This document shows, in pieces, positions 1-11,371 of a DNA stretch of 64,000 bases. Source of the DNA: Rhexocercosporidium sp. MPI-PUGE-AT-0058 (Eukaryota; Ascomycota; Leotiomycetes; Helotiales); the NCBI GenBank assembly GCA_020746875.1, contig JAGTJL010000001.1, forward strand, positions 310,001 to 374,000. Direction: 5' to 3'. Both the position numbers and the translations under genes were made by a program. The notes under the pieces were generated by a model. The model saw only the letters and a list, made by a program, of their open reading frames with translations, did no database searches and had not been told where the DNA came from. Every line of letters starts with the position of its first letter. Within the stretch, counting starts at the first letter, position 1.

Positions 1-2
1 TG

Positions 3-782
3 TTCTTCTTCGTGTGCACGATTTTCTGCATCGGTCTTTTGGTCCCATATACCAACGAGGGTCTCCTTTCTGACAAGTCTGATGCGACTGCGTCGCCTTT
101 CGTCATCGCTGCTAAGCTTGCTGGCGTAAAGGTTCTTCCAGGCATTATCAATGCCGTCCTCCTCTTCGTTGTCATCTCAGCAGCAAATTCGAACGTCTAT
201 TCTGGAAGCCGTATTCTCCTCGGTCTCGCCAACGATGGCTCAGCTCCAGCTTTCCTCAAGCGAACCACCAAATCCGGAGTACCGTACGCAGCAGTCATCA
301 TCACTTCTCTCTTCGGCTTCCTCGCATACCTAAACCTTTCCAACAACGCAGCTACTGTCTTCGATTGGTTTTTGAATATCACTGCCGTGGCCGGCTTCAT
401 CACATGGGCATGTATCAACGGTTGCCACATCGCATTCATGCGCGCCCTGGCCGCGCGTAATGTTTCCCGCGATACTCTCCCGTACAAGGCATTCTGGGAG
501 CCGTACTTCGCCTGGTACGGACTTTTCTTCAACATCCTGATCATCATCACGCAAGGCTTCACTGCGTTCCTTCCCTGGAGCGTTTCAGATTTCTTCACGG
601 CATATATTAGTCTCATTTTGTTCGTTGTGCTATTTGTGGGACACAAGTTGATCATGAAGACTACGTATGTGCGTTGCAATGAAGTGGATCTTGATACCGA
701 TGCTTCGAAGGATGATGATGCGACTTGGAGTATTGAGGATCCTACTACTCTGTGGGGAAAGTTCTGGGCTTGGATGTGCTGA
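3..782 (+). CDS. Amino-acid permease (YAT/AAT family), C-terminal part, truncated by window start
   Basis: Plasma-membrane proton-coupled amino-acid uptake protein. The frame is open from base 3, with no start codon in the window, so only about the last 259 residues are present. Visible are the family segment NSNVYSGSRILLGLANDG with the following GVPYAAV, about five hydrophobic membrane spans, and an acidic cytosolic tail (DTDASKDDD). The tail ends FWAWMC, which resembles the C-terminal Phe-Trp-Cys region typical of fungal general amino-acid permeases. The family is normally 500-600 aa, so roughly half is missing on the left. No intron is seen in this part. Substrate range cannot be told from this half. 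Confidence 0.9.
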   Translation, partial: FFFVCTIFCIGLLVPYTNEGLLSDKSDATASPFVIAAKLAGVKVLPGIINAVLLFVVISAANSNVYSGSRILLGLANDGSAPAFLKRTTKSGVPYAAVIITSLFGFLAYLNLSNNAATVFDWFLNITAVAGFITWACINGCHIAFMRALAARNVSRDTLPYKAFWEPYFAWYGLFFNILIIITQGFTAFLPWSVSDFFTAYISLILFVVLFVGHKLIMKTTYVRCNEVDLDTDASKDDDATWSIEDPTTLWGKFWAWMC

Positions 783-1375
783 GTTGAATGTTTGAGAGCG
801 TTTTTTTCGGGAAGGTGTCTTGTACTGTAATTATAGCTCCGAGGTGTGATATCAATTAATGATAGTATAATGAAGTATTAATAGCCATTATTTTGAAGTA
901 TTCAACAGAGAGGCATTCGCTTGATGCATGACTCTTTGGAGGCACCTGCAATTTTCACCGTGATGACGACGATGATAACGAGTACGACGTGTGTCCTGTG
1001 TTATGCGGATCACAGGTGATGGGAATCGTCTGTTCGTTGAATTTTAAGATTTAGAAATTGAGGTTGTTTGATTGCCAGGGGAAGAAGAACCAAGTTACTT
1101 ATGCTTAACTTCAAGTTGCACAATTTCTCTGATCAAGAATCAAGATTGAAATTCACAGTTAGATTACCTTGATGATCCATGGAAAATTTCTTATTATCAT
1201 ATAATTTCAAGAGAAACCTAAGTCTGACGATTCTTACTTTTTGATTTGATCTGTTAAGGTAAGAGATCAAGTAAAGATAAACTCATGTGTCTAGATAATT
1301 TCACGCAATACTACATCTAAAGGATTCATACTTCAGTGCGAGCTACCTAGTTAAAACTAAGTAATCTCACTTCGA
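783..1375. other. Intergenic, AT-rich
   Basis: This lies between two converging 3' ends (the permease and the P450). No open frame of note, RNA gene or clear repeat was seen. It presumably holds both 3' UTRs and terminators, which I cannot place. Confidence 0.6.
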
Positions 1376-3096
1376 TCAAACCTTTTTGTCTTTGATCTTT
1401 ACCAAGAAGTCCTCCTTCGGATCCAAAGTTGCCAAAATATGCTTATCAGAAGTCCCAGGCACCTTCCACCTCCTCTCCCCTTCCCCTCCTCTGCCTTTCC
1501 TAAATCTGATCACTCTCTCACCAACCGGCTCAATTTCATACTTCCTCAGCACCGTCGCAACAAACAGGAAAACTTCTTGCTTAGCTAATGTGCGTCCAGG
1601 ACAATGCATATATCCGCCTCCAAACGGGAAGAAGCCCCTAGGATTTTTAATCCCGCCTCCCTTGAGCCATCGTCGCTCATCAAATTCATGGGCATCGTCG
1701 CCCCAAATTGAAGTTGAGAGATGCATGGGACGGAACTGACCGAGAATGCGATCGCCAACATGAACTGTCTTGTTACTAATGACAGTGGGAGACACGCATG
1801 TGCGAACAACGGCCGAGGAAGCATACAGTCGTAGGACTTCGTTCCATGTCGCTATGAGGACTGGGCAATCATTCATGAGACCAGTGGTAAGGAAAGTGTT
1901 CGTATCTGTGTCGAATGCAGAACTCGTTTCTTCACGGATCGTCTCGGTCAAAGATGGCGAAGAGAGAATGTGAGTCAGAGTCCAGAAAAGCATACGGTAT
2001 GTATTGAGATGGATACCCCATAACATAATGAGAGCAGTGGCTCCAGCGTCATGAAGTGTCAACCCTAAATGCCGCTGCTCAGATTGCATACGATTGAACA
2101 GCCAACTGAGGTTTGGGCGCTCCGCCGAGTCGAGAAAATAGTATTTCATGAATGTCTGAACTAGAACCTCTTCAGCTGCGCGTACATCTCGAGATAGAAA
2201 TCCGGGACGTTGATATGGTATTTTCCAGCTTAGGTTTTCCCAGTCGATGTAGTGCTGCACAAAATCGGGATCGATGCCAAAGATTTCTTGTCCGAGGAAA
2301 GCTTTCGAACCGGCGTCTGCGAGGACATATCTTCCCCACTTGTACAGACTGAAAATCTGGCCATCTCCACTCTCGCTAGATCCTACAATGACACGTGGAT
2401 CGGAAAGGTACGTGGGAATCAACTGTTCGATATTGCCGAGGAAGATCTTCGAAACAGTATCCATCTTCTCTCCGGGATGTAGTGCCTCTTTAATCCATCC
2501 TTCTTGCAAACTCACGAGTCTCTTCTTAGCTGGGTTATCCTTCACGAAAAATGGTGTTTCTTTCAGGTCCCCTTTCCAGAGCTTCGCAGGATCGTTCTTG
2601 GATGCAAGTACATAATGTGCAGCCGGAACACCAAATCCTTTAGTTACGGCTGCCAGGTAGTCGTCGAAGGATAGCGATTTAGTGTCGTTCCAGACGGCTT
2701 TTATGTCTTCAGGAGTTCTGATCATGATGTATTTGTATCCGCCGATGAGGAGGGCGTATGGTGCGTCGTCGGGGAAATATTTACTGGAGAGTCAGTGAGT
2801 CCGTTGCTTCTTTTATTTGGTGGGATGAGAGAATGTGTGACTTACTTGGAGTATGATAGGAGTTTTTGTCGATCCCAGAAGAACTATACTGTTTGGCCAA
2901 CAATGGGGATTATGTATGGTACTGCCAGTGGTTCATGGGGTCGCAACTTAGGCAGGATAGTAAATTTCCATACCCTCCACAGACACCACGATATCGCAAG
3001 CACAAATATAGAAGGCGTGGTAAGAGAGCCGGGATTGAATATATGCCCCGAGAAGTGAAGCTTTCCGAAGCAAGCCCCGAAAGCCTCGCTTAACAT
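1376..3096 (-). pseudogene. Cytochrome P450 with one in-frame TAG (nonsense allele or pseudogene)
   Basis: Heme monooxygenase, probably ER-anchored. Exon 1 starts at the ATG at 3094-3096; the longer ORF up to 3234 gives an unlikely long leader. It holds a membrane anchor, then VPYIIPIVGQTV, and hits TAG at 2884-2886. The frame continues after the TAG with FFWDRQKLLSYS, which is exactly P450-like, to a GTAAGT donor near 2846. Exon 2 resumes at about 2785 and runs uninterrupted to 1376 with the ExxR helix (EVLRLY), the PERF-like FDERRW and the heme loop FPFGGGYMHCPGR. Repairing the stop would give about 550 aa, a normal size. The architecture resembles the CYP7/CYP8-like fungal group. Everything except the one codon looks intact, so the lesion is recent, strain-specific or a base-call error. 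Confidence 0.8.
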
Positions 3097-4484
3097 TTTG
3101 AGCTCACGCGGCGAAGTCGCATCTACTTTGATAGGAGCAAGTATGGGGTTTACAAGTATATTGAAGAAATTGACAGCCCCTGCATAAGGTTCAGTGAGGT
3201 ATTTATTTGTTTTGGCTTGGTGCTTGGAGAACAATACTAAGATACCGAGGAATGTGGCCGGTGCTTAGTATTGTCGAGCGTCAACAAAGAAAAGGACAGC
3301 GAGCCAGAAGAAGGTGTCCGCCTTGAATTAGATTCTAGTTATATGTGATTTCTGTTCTAAGTATGACCCAATCCGGAGTAGGAACCCATGAAACTCGTCC
3401 CAATAATAAGTCGGGTCGCAACAGGACATGGCATCGGAGAATTTTCCACATTCAGAGCTGGAGTGTCGGTCAACAGTTCCAACATTCGCGTGCTGCACTT
3501 TTCCTCACGAGAGCCTCACAAAATAAATGATCAGAGAGATAGTGTTTGTTTTGTTGCAATTAATTTTTGAGTTTTTATGACTTGCCACTAATTGAAACTT
3601 CTCAAATTTCGGGTTAGTGCCTTCAGCGCGTCTGGAAGCATTTCTTGGGCGGGAGTAAAATTTTCCAAACCCTGAAGTCTCAGCCTTCTATTCGCTAAAT
3701 CCCAGCCCATTTCGAGATCATGAACTGTTGCTCCTCCGTCTCTCTATCATCCGCAAAAAATGAAGTGCCAAAATGTTTAAAAGCATTGTCTACGAAACCG
3801 TACTGTAGTAAAATTCAAGGAACAAATTCCTAGTAGAGAATATAAGAAGAGAATAGCGTTGGATACTCCCAACGCACCGAACCTTTCGTGTAGGAAAGGT
3901 CACAGGCCTACTCTGTAACAGCTTGGTAATGTGCTTCAGAGGGTTGTGCAGGAGATTCTGCATCACTTTGTGGCCCTTGAACGAGTGCTGACCCCCATTG
4001 AAGTTCCTAGATATTTTGAAAATCAGTCACTTGCAGCCTAATACGAAATCCTCCGAGGCAGGTTTTCAGGACGGTTCTGTGGTGATCAAAGATACTCCAT
4101 GGAAACAGCTGACATATGGCAATTGAGCACCAGATGGAGACTAGTACCGCCAGCTCCCACGGAGGTCAAGTTGCTGACCAACCCCTCACCTCGTCTTTCA
4201 ATGTTCCCAATCTTGTACACAACCGATCCAATGCAGCCTTGGCACGGCGTGTATTTGTGACAACTCCCGATTCTTCAACATGTAACTCCCAAACCAACCA
4301 AGTAAAATTTGTTCGCGGAGTGTATATGTCAAATATTTGGAATACTCGGGGAAAGTGATAAATGGCTGCTATGGAGGCATAAATAGGTCTTGAACACCTT
4401 CACAAATGAACAGTATTCTCAATCATTTGCTTCTACATCGGAACAAGTCTACAACCCACCTCAAATATTCACAGCCTAGTACCA
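3097..4484. other. Intergenic between P450 and SDR
   Basis: About 1.4 kb. Only short open frames without family signatures or plausible splice partners are present. It should contain the upstream regions of the two divergently transcribed genes. No repeats were recognised. Confidence 0.5.
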
Positions 4485-5443
4485 ATGAGTCAACCAAAGA
4501 TGGCCGGCCTAGTCTCCTTCACCGAAACATGGCACAACGAACCTTACGCAGCAATCAATCCCACACGCCCCGAACTGAGTGCCATGGGGAAATTCGTCGT
4601 GATCACAGGCGGTGCAACCGGTATAGGCAAAGCCATCGCCATTTCCTTTGCCCAAGCTGGGGCCCAGACCATCGCGATTGTTGGAAGACGGATCGATAAG
4701 TTGGAGCTCGCAGCCACGGAAATATCCCAAGAAGCCAGCGCCGACAACGTAAAGGTGCTGTTCGAAAGCGCTGATGTCAGTAAGCGCGCTGCCCTGGACG
4801 CCGCAGTGGCAAGTCTCGTGAAGAAAGCCGATGGGACTAATGCCAAAGTCGACATCCTCATCCACAGCGCCTGTGTCTTGCAGGATCAAGGGCCTGTGAA
4901 AGGGTATGCGGAGTCGCAGTACCGGTCCTGTCTTGAGCTCAATGTCATCGGCGCGTTCAATGTGGTTCAATCCTTCGCTCCTGTTCTCGCTACACATGCG
5001 CATGTTTACAACATCTCATCTGGAATGGCGCATATTGCACCGATATGGATAGATGACTGGTCGTACGCCGCTGCTAAAGCGGCTATTGTCAAGATGTTTG
5101 ACTACATGCAGGCACAGGAGCCTGAGTGGCATGTTGTTCATATCCAACCTGGGGTCATCAGAACTGGGATCAACGAGAGGTTTGGTGTGGAATCGCAAGA
5201 CAGGCGTGAGTAATTTTGATACTGGATTCATGATCTTTGTATTCTTGAATGCCTCATAGGCTAACGCAATTCGCAGCTGAACTCTGTGGTCAATTTGCCG
5301 TTTGGCTCGGGTCCGCCGAGGCGGAATTTCTGAAAGGCAAGTTTGTTTGGGCTAATTGGGATGTTGAGGAACTTAAAGCTCGAGCTGAGGAGATCAGGAG
5401 CTCCAACCTCTTGAGAGTGGCGTTGAATGGAGTGGATATGTAG
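4485..5443 (+). CDS. Short-chain dehydrogenase/reductase
   Basis: NAD(P)-dependent oxidoreductase of the classical SDR type; substrate unknown. Two exons, 4485-5205 and 5277-5443, are joined across a 71-nt intron (donor GTGAGT, acceptor TTCGCAG) for 888 nt, 295 aa. Near residue 39 is the cofactor motif TGGATGIGKA. VDILIHSAC replaces the usual NNAG stretch. The catalytic part is ISSG followed by SYAAAK (Tyr-x3-Lys), and the PGVIRTG loop follows. The N-terminus (about 34 residues before the Rossmann fold, containing TETWHNEPY) is a common fungal SDR leader. It is divergent from the broken P450, so a former metabolic partnership is possible but not shown. Confidence 0.9.
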
Positions 5444-5592
5444 GAAAAGTGGGTATTGTATTGCATACGAATCACTCACTATAGGTGATGTTGGTGGACT
5501 TTGGCAGTAGGATGACTGTGCTAGTATCACATCAGAGTGCTTTTGTGTGTATAAGAAGAACCTGCAGAATTTCGGAATTAAGATGGTATGAT

Positions 5593-6607
5593 CTATATAG
5601 GATTGTCAGTATAAGCTGGCGGTGGCGCCTCCTCATCTGTCGTTCCTGGAGCAGGTACAGGTGCCTCCTCGACCAGTCTCTTCTGCTCCTCCAATTTCAC
5701 TGCCCATAGCGCTGAGCCAGCCGCCGTAGTCAGAAGGAAGAACATGGATAGGACAGGCACAAGCTGCAGGACCAACGCAACAGTTCCGAACCTAAATGAA
5801 TCCTATTAGCACCTCCCTCTCAAAATTAAAAGAAAACAACTCGAACATACCAAGTATATTTCCACTTTCTCTTCCTAATCTCATCCTTCTTTTCCTTCCT
5901 CGATACCCCACGCAACTTGAAGTATCTGTAGTGGTGGAACGGACCAGCTCGAGCACCTGTGAGGAAGAGGAAGAAAGGCGTGCCGATTATGGGAATCAAA
6001 TTGAGGGGAAGGAAGAGGACGAATTCGGCGATTTGACGGAAGGAGAAGGGCGAGTAGACAGCGGAGGAGGTGGGTTTGCCAAGCATCTTTACGGAATTGG
6101 GTGCGTCGTGGAAGAGGATTCGGGAGGGGGAGACGAGGTCGATTTGCCCTTCGCGGATGAGTGTTGCCTGGAGAGAGTCAGCAGAGGTACAGGCTGTGAA
6201 GGAAGGGTGGGTATGAGAAGGCAGGGAGGAATAGAGCTTGTAGCAGAAAATACAGGACATACATCAAAGACATTAACCAACGTCTCATCTACAAGTAGAG
6301 CTTCGAACAGGAGCGCAATAACTACCTGCCCCTCACCAAGAACCAAAAACACTGCGTTGAACCATGCTACAGGCCCATGGAAAATAGCAAGGAATGCTAC
6401 CTGGGGCAGGTATGTGAACGTGAATAGTAGACCGAGGACCACGATCGAAGTCACCACTAGAGGTATGAGACGACGGCCAAAGAGAGGCCAGAATTCGCGG
6501 TGTGCGCAGAAGTAGTAGATGCCCTTGAAAGGGTAGAGGGCGGAGGCCGATACGACATTGCGAATGGGCTGTAGAACCGTAGCCGCTGATGCACGGGGAT
6601 TAGACAT
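5593..6607 (-). CDS. EI24-domain membrane protein, RRT8/LDS-like
   Basis: Polytopic membrane protein of the fungal EI24 family, which in yeast includes the outer-spore-wall/lipid-droplet proteins Rrt8 and Lds1/2. Three exons (6263-6607, 5851-6167, 5593-5791) give 861 nt and 286 aa; the frame is continuous through both GTATGT introns. Features are an N-terminal YPFKGIYYF and REFWPLF segment, several hydrophobic spans, and the family-like core LFLPLNLIPIIGTPFFLFLTG followed by GPFHHYRYF. A last hydrophobic span precedes a Pro/Glu-rich cytosolic tail. The ATG at 6605-6607 is chosen because upstream frame sequence is not family-like. Role in spore wall or lipid droplets is inference from the family. 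Confidence 0.8.
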
Positions 6608-7750
6608 TATTTTGACAAGTGATGGAATGTGCCACCTCGGGCTGGAGGAAGAGGAGGATTTGTTGGAAGCGATTTGAAGTTGTTGATATCTGGAGCTGGA
6701 GGAGCTGGAAATGCCGAGGACATTTGCAGCACCCCTGTCGATGACGCAGCTGCGGTTGCGTGAGTGTGCCTTGCATGTGAGGCTGAAATTACAATATCCC
6801 CTTCCCGAAAATTCGGATGATTGTTCTTTCTCATCAGACATTGAAGAAGCATAGAGCCAACATTCAAATCCATCGAAGCCCTGAAGTCGAAATGGGGGCA
6901 ACGACATAACAAGTGTTAAGCGGACAAAAAGGGGCCAGTTGGTCCATAGCCGATACACCCAATAGCCAGAGGGTCGAGCTTCAAAACCTCCAGCATATGT
7001 AAGTGGCTCTTCTCACAGAACGTGCAAGCTACGAATAACTGTTTATACTTCCATGAAGTACAGAGAAGCGTGCCACGGCACGATGCTTGAGATAATAGCC
7101 TCCATGAGGCGAAGCTCGACAATGCTAAATCGAAGCCAAGTTGAATAGCAAGGATAAAAGGGGTACTCAACACAAAAGACGAGAGGACATCAGAACGATG
7201 AAAGGATAATCCGAGTTTGTTTGCATTGCAATTTTGTACTCGTTCGCCCTGTCGCCGGCACCCGGCAGAGTCCCTGAGAAAGACAGTTGAGCCACATGTC
7301 ACTGGCAGCGGATAGCTGCAGAGATTCGGCAATGGACATGATGCTGTTCACAGGGGTTGCCTAAATATCGTACTGCAACGCTTTTGTCCTTTGAACCTCA
7401 GCTCAAGTCTGAAGTACTGAAGTCTCCGGAGTTCTACTGATGGATATCGCAGAAGTGGGTAGCCGTTGTCTCTTTCCTGCATGCCGTATTCCGCCTATTG
7501 GATACGTGGGTACTCTTGTACTTGACGGGCCACATGCATCTCCGAACTCTGTTGCGTTTGTTGGCATTTCTTTGTCTTGGAGGTAGATTTGGTCAAATGC
7601 AAGTAGAGGTACTGCTAAAGCCTCCAATGGAAAGTCTGGGGCCCGCACGGAACACACACACGGGTACTGAATTGAGATTTTTCATATGTCCATCTCCCGA
7701 TGCTGTGCCCGAGTTGCAGTGCAGAGCAGAGCAATGCTTGGGAGATTTGG

Positions 7751-7785
<35 letters not shown>

Positions 7786-8067
7786 GGCAAGGCAAGCTAG
7801 CGCCTCGGCTAAATGCCTACAATCGGAAAGGTGCCGATTTCATTTCAACTTCCACTCACTCTTCAACTTTTCCTCCCCGCGTCAACAAACTCTTCTCTTT
7901 CCCTCTCCATCTTCACCTTCAATCTTCCATTGACAACAACTCTTTTCCCTTCTTTCCATTCTTTCTCACCACACTCTTTTGATCCCCCAACGCGTCATCG
8001 AGAGTACCCTCTTTACAGCAAACAAAAACATTGTTGATTCCGCCCAATCACATATCGTAACCTCAAG
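6608..8067. other. Intergenic, divergent promoters
   Basis: 1.46 kb between the EI24 gene and the secreted-protein gene on the right. It contains a 29-nt GA microsatellite (7755-7783). A strongly pyrimidine-rich stretch at about 7850-7990 just upstream of the next ATG is typical of fungal promoter/5' UTR sequence. No gene was recognised. Confidence 0.5.
7755..7783. repeat. (GA)n microsatellite
   Basis: Uninterrupted alternating GA over 29 nt in the upstream region of the secreted Ser/Thr-rich gene. Length polymorphism is likely. Confidence 0.95.
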
Positions 8068-10562
8068 ATGCGTTCCCAAATCTTGAGCGTACTCGCGGGC
8101 GTCGTTGGCCTGGCTGCCATCGCCGTTGCTGCACCTGCTTTGACCTCGTACGTACGCGGTCTCAATATGTTGGTGTTATTACTGACCACCTTCGAGGGAC
8201 AATGCCGATGTCTGCGAGCCTATCTCTACCGTCTTTATTACTGTCTCTCAACCAGTCACCGTTACCGTTCATGACTCTCCCACCAACACCGTCCACCTCT
8301 CCTCTCCCTCTGACGTGCTTCCAACCACCACCGTTACTCGTTATTCCACCGTCCGATCGACCACTACGGTTCCCCGAGTTGATACCGTCTACCTAACGCG
8401 CTCAGAGAGCACTGATGGTGTCGAGGCTGCTGCTTCGACCCCAGTCACGTACGATACAACCGTGTATAAGACCGCCCACGTCACCGTCACCGTTCATCAA
8501 ACCGGCCCAACCCCGTCTAGCTCGAGCCTCCTCGCCTTCATCGTTGAGAATGGTACCACATTCTGGCTGGGAGGAAATACACCCGTTTCCACCAAGTCTT
8601 ACGTTCTCACAACCAGTGTTGTCACAGTCGAGCCCGTCAATACAGCAGTTGGAACAACCTACCTGACAGCCACCTTGACTCTCCACAGTACCCGGTACAC
8701 CACTCGCCCATCCACAGTGACCCGAACTCTCTCTGCTTTCAACGATACAGCCACTCAGACCTCTGGCGCCCATGTAGCTTCATCGTTCGGTACTGCTCCC
8801 GCTCTAGTACGAACCAGCACCTCGTGGGGAGGATGGAACGCATCATCAACTGCTGGTGGAATCAGCTTCCCTGGAGCCACCGCCCCGGCCAAGACCTCCA
8901 AGCCTGAGATGAGCTTCATCACCCAGGAGACAGTCGATATCTACAAGTCCACTGACTTCTCCTATACTGTCTCGACCTACACTGCCAAGGGAGGCTTCGA
9001 TGTCTTCACCACACCTAGCACCGCCTCTGCTGATCCAAGCTTGACGTCGACTGCTGGTGGTGCCTGGACTACTGCAGTTATCGATGACCAGACCGTCTCA
9101 TGGAATGCTCATGGTGTCACAAAGACTTGCACTAAGTCATCAACTCGCGCACCATATAGCAACAACACCTCAGCTGTCCACTCCACCTCTACAGATGCAA
9201 GCTCAAGCTCTTCCGCTCAGGGCATCTGGACTGCTGCTGTGATTAATGGTCAGACTGCTTCGTGGAATGGCAGCGGAACTACAAGAACCTGTACTGAGTC
9301 CTCTATCCATGTTCCATACACCAACACAACTTCAACTGCACACCATCTGTCGAGTAGTATGGTTTCCGGTGTTGTCACCTCTTCCGCTGACCCAATCTCC
9401 TTTGCAACTACGACATCATCCAGCTCAAGCTCTAAGTGGTATATCTACATTCCTGCCACCTCGACCGAGACTTCTGTTACCATCACCCGATCTGCAATTG
9501 GCGCTGTGACCTCGGTCGCATCGAGCTTTATCTCGTCGTCGGCACGTCCAGTATCTGTCTCAACTGCCACTGTCATTCCTATCCCTATCACAGCTGCTTC
9601 TCTCATGTCATCTCAAGCAGCTGGATCAAGCTCAGCTTCTTTAACGAATGCAAATGTGCCCAGAATTTCTACAACCGTCGTTACCAGTTCACACATGGGT
9701 ACATTCTTCACCACAAGCTCCAGTTCTTTCTTGACATTAGTTTCCTCGTCTGTTATTGATCCATCAGTTCCTTCGCGGACCTCGAGCACATCATCAAATA
9801 CTATCTCCACCACCTCCACTGCCCCGTCTTCTACTTCTGCCATCCCAAGCAATTGTGGAGAAGTTGGTGACTTTGTCTTGGACGTAAGTTGTTTCGGTCC
9901 TAAGTCTGACAAAATGCTAACCCATCCAGTTTGATGACATCCCACCCTTGAGCATCGGTAACGATAGCACTTTCTCTCAGCCACAACCAATCTTCAGTCC
10001 ATACCATCACTTCGACTTCTCCCAGGGCTTCACTGTTGGTCCACCACCCGCAGATCCTTACCTCCCGGAATCAAAGCCTCTTCTAGTCGAGTTCACTCCA
10101 AGCATGAATGCTGCAAAAAATGTCAAGCAAACTCGTCCGGATGCTGATGCTGGTACCTCCGGCTACATGGGTAACGCCGATCATGGTCTTACAACCTGCT
10201 TCAGCTTCAACTTCTATGGTGCATCCTTCGGCTGTGACTCTCTTGGACCCGACTGCGACTTCACCTTCACTGGATACAGATACGATGCCGCCACCCAGTC
10301 CACCAAGCCTGTTGTTACCCAGCGACTTGCCATATCTGCTTGCCCCACGCTGAAGAGCTTGGACTGCGTTCTCAAGCCGGTCAATCTCAACTCTGCCTTT
10401 GAGAATCTCGACTCTGTTCGGATTGATGTCACTGTTCAAGGTGTACCAAAGATCTGGTGGATGGATGACGCCCGCTTGGGATGGTCCAACAATAGTTGTG
10501 AGAAAGGCATGTGCCGCGCAAAGGCTCCCATTCGCGGGTTTGCCGTGCCCAAGAAGATTTGA
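8068..10562 (+). CDS. Secreted Ser/Thr-rich protein with conserved C-terminal domain (DUF7371-like)
   Basis: Probably a cell-wall or extracellular glycoprotein. Three exons (8068-8147, 8197-9883, 9930-10562) give 2400 nt and 799 aa, with introns of 49 and 46 nt. Residues 1-21 are a clear signal peptide ending in AVAAP. About 580 residues of low-complexity Ser/Thr follow, suited to O-glycosylation. Within this lie two copies of a module (WTxAVIxxQTxSWN...TCTxSS...PYxNxTS) 54 codons apart. After NCGEVGDFVLDFDD comes a compact domain of about 210 aa with conserved aromatics and cysteines (TTCFSFNFYG, PDCDFTFTGY, KIWWMDDARL). I recall this as the fungal DUF7371 type, from memory only. No GPI signal is seen at the C-terminus (AVPKKI), so free secretion or wall linkage by disulfides is more likely. 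Confidence 0.85.
9055..9345 (+). repeat. Tandem protein module duplication inside the secreted protein
   Basis: Two copies of a module of about 36 residues have Trp codons at 9065-9067 and 9227-9229, exactly 162 nt (54 codons) apart. The shared skeleton is W-T-x-A-V-I, Q-T-x-S-W-N, T-C-T-x-S-S and P-Y-x-N-x-T-S, each copy followed by a Ser-rich spacer. Each copy has a single Cys. Confidence 0.85.
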
Positions 10563-11371
10563 GAATTCCCCGCTCGCTCAAAATATGTTTGGCGGATTCT
10601 TTCATGCAATGACGATGCGTAACGACCCATACGATTTCCCTTTGATGTAGCGATAGACTTTCTCTGTTTTTAAATTTGCATGACCCCATTGGCCACCTAT
10701 TGTGGCTCTGCACATAACTGTTTGAGTTATTTTCATTTGTTCACAAAAGCCGCGTCGCATATGGCTGATGAGGTGGCAGGCTTGAGCTTTTCAGGTATGC
10801 TTGGGATTGAATGGGACTTGGCTATAGGCCGTATCAAGTGGCTAGGAAGTGCTCAGGAATCGTAGATGAATGTATGAGTAGATCAATGAACGAAATGGAT
10901 ATGAAATGGTCCGGGTCTGTTATTGAACCCCAGTGAATTATGTGAGTGATTTCCCTGTTGAAAATACCGTGGCCGCCCAAGCGGTAAGGTGAGTGGAGGT
11001 TACGATCGCATCCGCAGAAGCTACCTACGTTGGTGCGCGATGCAACTGCTAGCAGTGCCTTGCGCCCCTTCCTTTTCGAGCAAATGAGCTGACCTCAGAG
11101 TTGCTGTCCCCAAGCCGAGCATCTCTTCCGCCAACCAAACATCCGCAAACATCTTATCAGGTTTCATATCTCTTCCGTTGGCACCGCCTTGCTGTCTGAT
11201 CCGCATCGACCGTGAGATCACCTGGGCGCTTTACAGACGATCGAGCTACCTACTTCCGCGCTCAAGCCCCTTACACAACTGCGTTGAGTCAAGTCACCCG
11301 ACAATGCTCTGCGAAGAATATTTGCCCGATGATTGGACCGAGCACCTACATCCTAGGAGCAGGAGGATCAT
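10563..11371. other. Intergenic
   Basis: About 0.8 kb holding the 3' flank of the secreted-protein gene and the presumed promoter of the next gene. Small open frames only; nothing recognised. Confidence 0.5.

Noticed and set aside
1376..5443. P450 plus SDR plus permease as a secondary-metabolite cluster
   Set aside because: There is no backbone synthase (PKS, NRPS, terpene cyclase) in the window, and the P450 is broken.
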